From contig JANQFR010000025.1 of assembly GCA_028277745.1 (NCBI GenBank), positions 27,711 through 91,710 on the forward strand: a stretch of 64,000 bases of DNA. The letters run 5' to 3'. Origin of the DNA: Phycisphaeraceae bacterium. Its GTDB lineage: Bacteria; Planctomycetota; Phycisphaerae; Phycisphaerales; Phycisphaeraceae. Under the pieces are notes generated by a model. That model was not told where the DNA came from, did not search any database, and saw only the letters and a program-made list of their open reading frames with translations. This document shows positions 63,356 to 64,000 of this stretch, in pieces (position 1 is the stretch's first letter; every line of letters begins with the position of its first letter). The position numbers and the translations under genes were made by a program.

Positions 63356-64000
63356 TCAATTCACCGCCACTGGCTGGACGGCTTCGGCCAGACGTTCGAA
63401 GGCGCGACGGACCAACGACCGCCGATCCGTTAAGTAAGCCCGTGCCGCGTCGTGCATCGGCCGGTCCAGGGCGGCCCGCGCCCGGGCGGCCGCCAGGTGC
63501 AGCTGCCACAGGTGGTCCTCCCGCGTGTCCCGCCCCGCCGGGCGGGCTTGGGGGCCGATGTTCACCGGCCTCTGCGGATGCACGTACGCGTCCGCCGGGT
63601 CGGTCGCCGTCAACTGGTCCAGCACCGCAACGGCCCGGTCGACGTCGTTGATCACGCCCCGCTGCGCCAAACGTTCAATCGTCAATGCGATCGACGTGCG
63701 AGCGTTCAGCAGCAGGTCTGTGTCGGAAGCGAGACGCTCAAGCGCCGGCAGGCTGTCCGAGGCGCCGCAACGCCGCAGCAGGCCAACCGCCACCGCCCAG
63801 TTCTGAACGACGCGGTTGTTCCGGCCCGGGGCCTTGTCCTCGGGCACGTCCTCGAAGCCGTTTTCACGTGAATCGATCGCCGCGAGCAGCCGCGGCTCGG
63901 CCTGCGGATCGCCCCACATCGCGCACACTCCCGCCGCCAGCCAGCTGGTCATCGGCCGATCATGGGTCAGGCGAGACACGACCTGCTCCCGGACACGGTC
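63356..64000 (-). CDS. HEAT-like repeat protein, C-terminal part
   Basis: The frame is open to the right edge (it reads DRVREQVVSRLTHDRPMTSW), so the gene starts outside the window. The visible 214 residues are helical repeats: TSWLAAGVCAMWGDPQAEPRL and LAAIDSRENG, then RNNRVVQNWAVAVGLLRRCG, then ALERLASDTDLLLNARTSIAL, like HEAT repeats. A C-terminal domain ends in RSLVRRAFERLAEAVQPVAVN. In planctomycetes such repeats occur at the C-terminus of several large secreted or oxidoreductase proteins; I cannot tell which this is. Confidence 0.6.
   Translation of the reverse strand, partial: DRVREQVVSRLTHDRPMTSWLAAGVCAMWGDPQAEPRLLAAIDSRENGFEDVPEDKAPGRNNRVVQNWAVAVGLLRRCGASDSLPALERLASDTDLLLNARTSIALTIERLAQRGVINDVDRAVAVLDQLTATDPADAYVHPQRPVNIGPQARPAGRDTREDHLWQLHLAAARARAALDRPMHDAARAYLTDRRSLVRRAFERLAEAVQPVAVN

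Overview
The window looks like chromosomal DNA of a high-GC planctomycete, most likely class Phycisphaerae. This rests on: prepilin-type proteins with the [17 protein letters not shown] signature, three PEP-CTERM proteins, a sulfatase beside a LacI regulator, an ECF sigma factor carrying a membrane anchor and a large C-terminal extension, an MJ0042-type zinc ribbon protein, and hairpin repeats scattered between genes. I see no rRNA, tRNA, CRISPR array, prophage or transposase. The placement is inference from gene families, not from a marker gene.

Layout. 1-4.2 kb: a leftward block (secreted protein running off the edge, prepilin-like protein, PEP-CTERM protein, LacI regulator, sulfatase) that resembles a small sulfated-polysaccharide locus. 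4.3-7.0 kb: an RsmC-like rRNA methyltransferase and a PIN-PhoH protein. 7.5-11.5 kb: a Pnkp-Hen1 RNA repair operon. 12-18.3 kb: secreted, lipoprotein, repeat and PEP-CTERM proteins plus a kinase-like protein. 18.4-22.9 kb: a Wzz/BY-kinase-like protein divergent from a PQQ-repeat protein. 23-28 kb: malate dehydrogenase, a leftward group (isomerase, unknown, DinB, esterase) and recX. 28-35 kb: a DUF389 membrane protein, a leucine-rich repeat protein, adenylate kinase, a SpoIIE-type phosphatase and a prepilin-like protein. 35-41 kb: stand-alone CoaB, a degenerate M16 peptidase, two response regulators and a SYLF lipoprotein. 41-46.7 kb: an ECF sigma-membrane fusion, arsR-arsC, and an AhpD-like gene with an ECF41-type sigma factor. 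46.9-52.1 kb: nrfHA, then oxyR divergent from katG. 52.3-56.6 kb: a DUF454 protein, a broken MFS gene with foreign material between its ends, and an intact MFS paralogue. 56.6-64 kb: a TPP riboswitch with thiC, ppk2, a methyltransferase, a TPP-dependent 2-oxoacid decarboxylase, a Dabb protein, a hypothetical protein and a HEAT-like protein running off the right edge.

How the parts work together. The clearest functional units are RNA end healing, sealing and methylation (Pnkp-Hen1); arsenate reduction under ArsR; peroxide defence (OxyR-KatG); nitrite reduction to ammonia (NrfHA); a self-regulated ECF41 unit with a matching promoter; and thiamine synthesis under a TPP riboswitch close to a TPP-using decarboxylase.

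I found no complete system that I would call without precedent. The most unusual items are the membrane-anchored ECF sigma factor, the four-repeat protein at 15-16 kb, the mosaic at 52.8-55.3 kb, and the inverted-repeat families.
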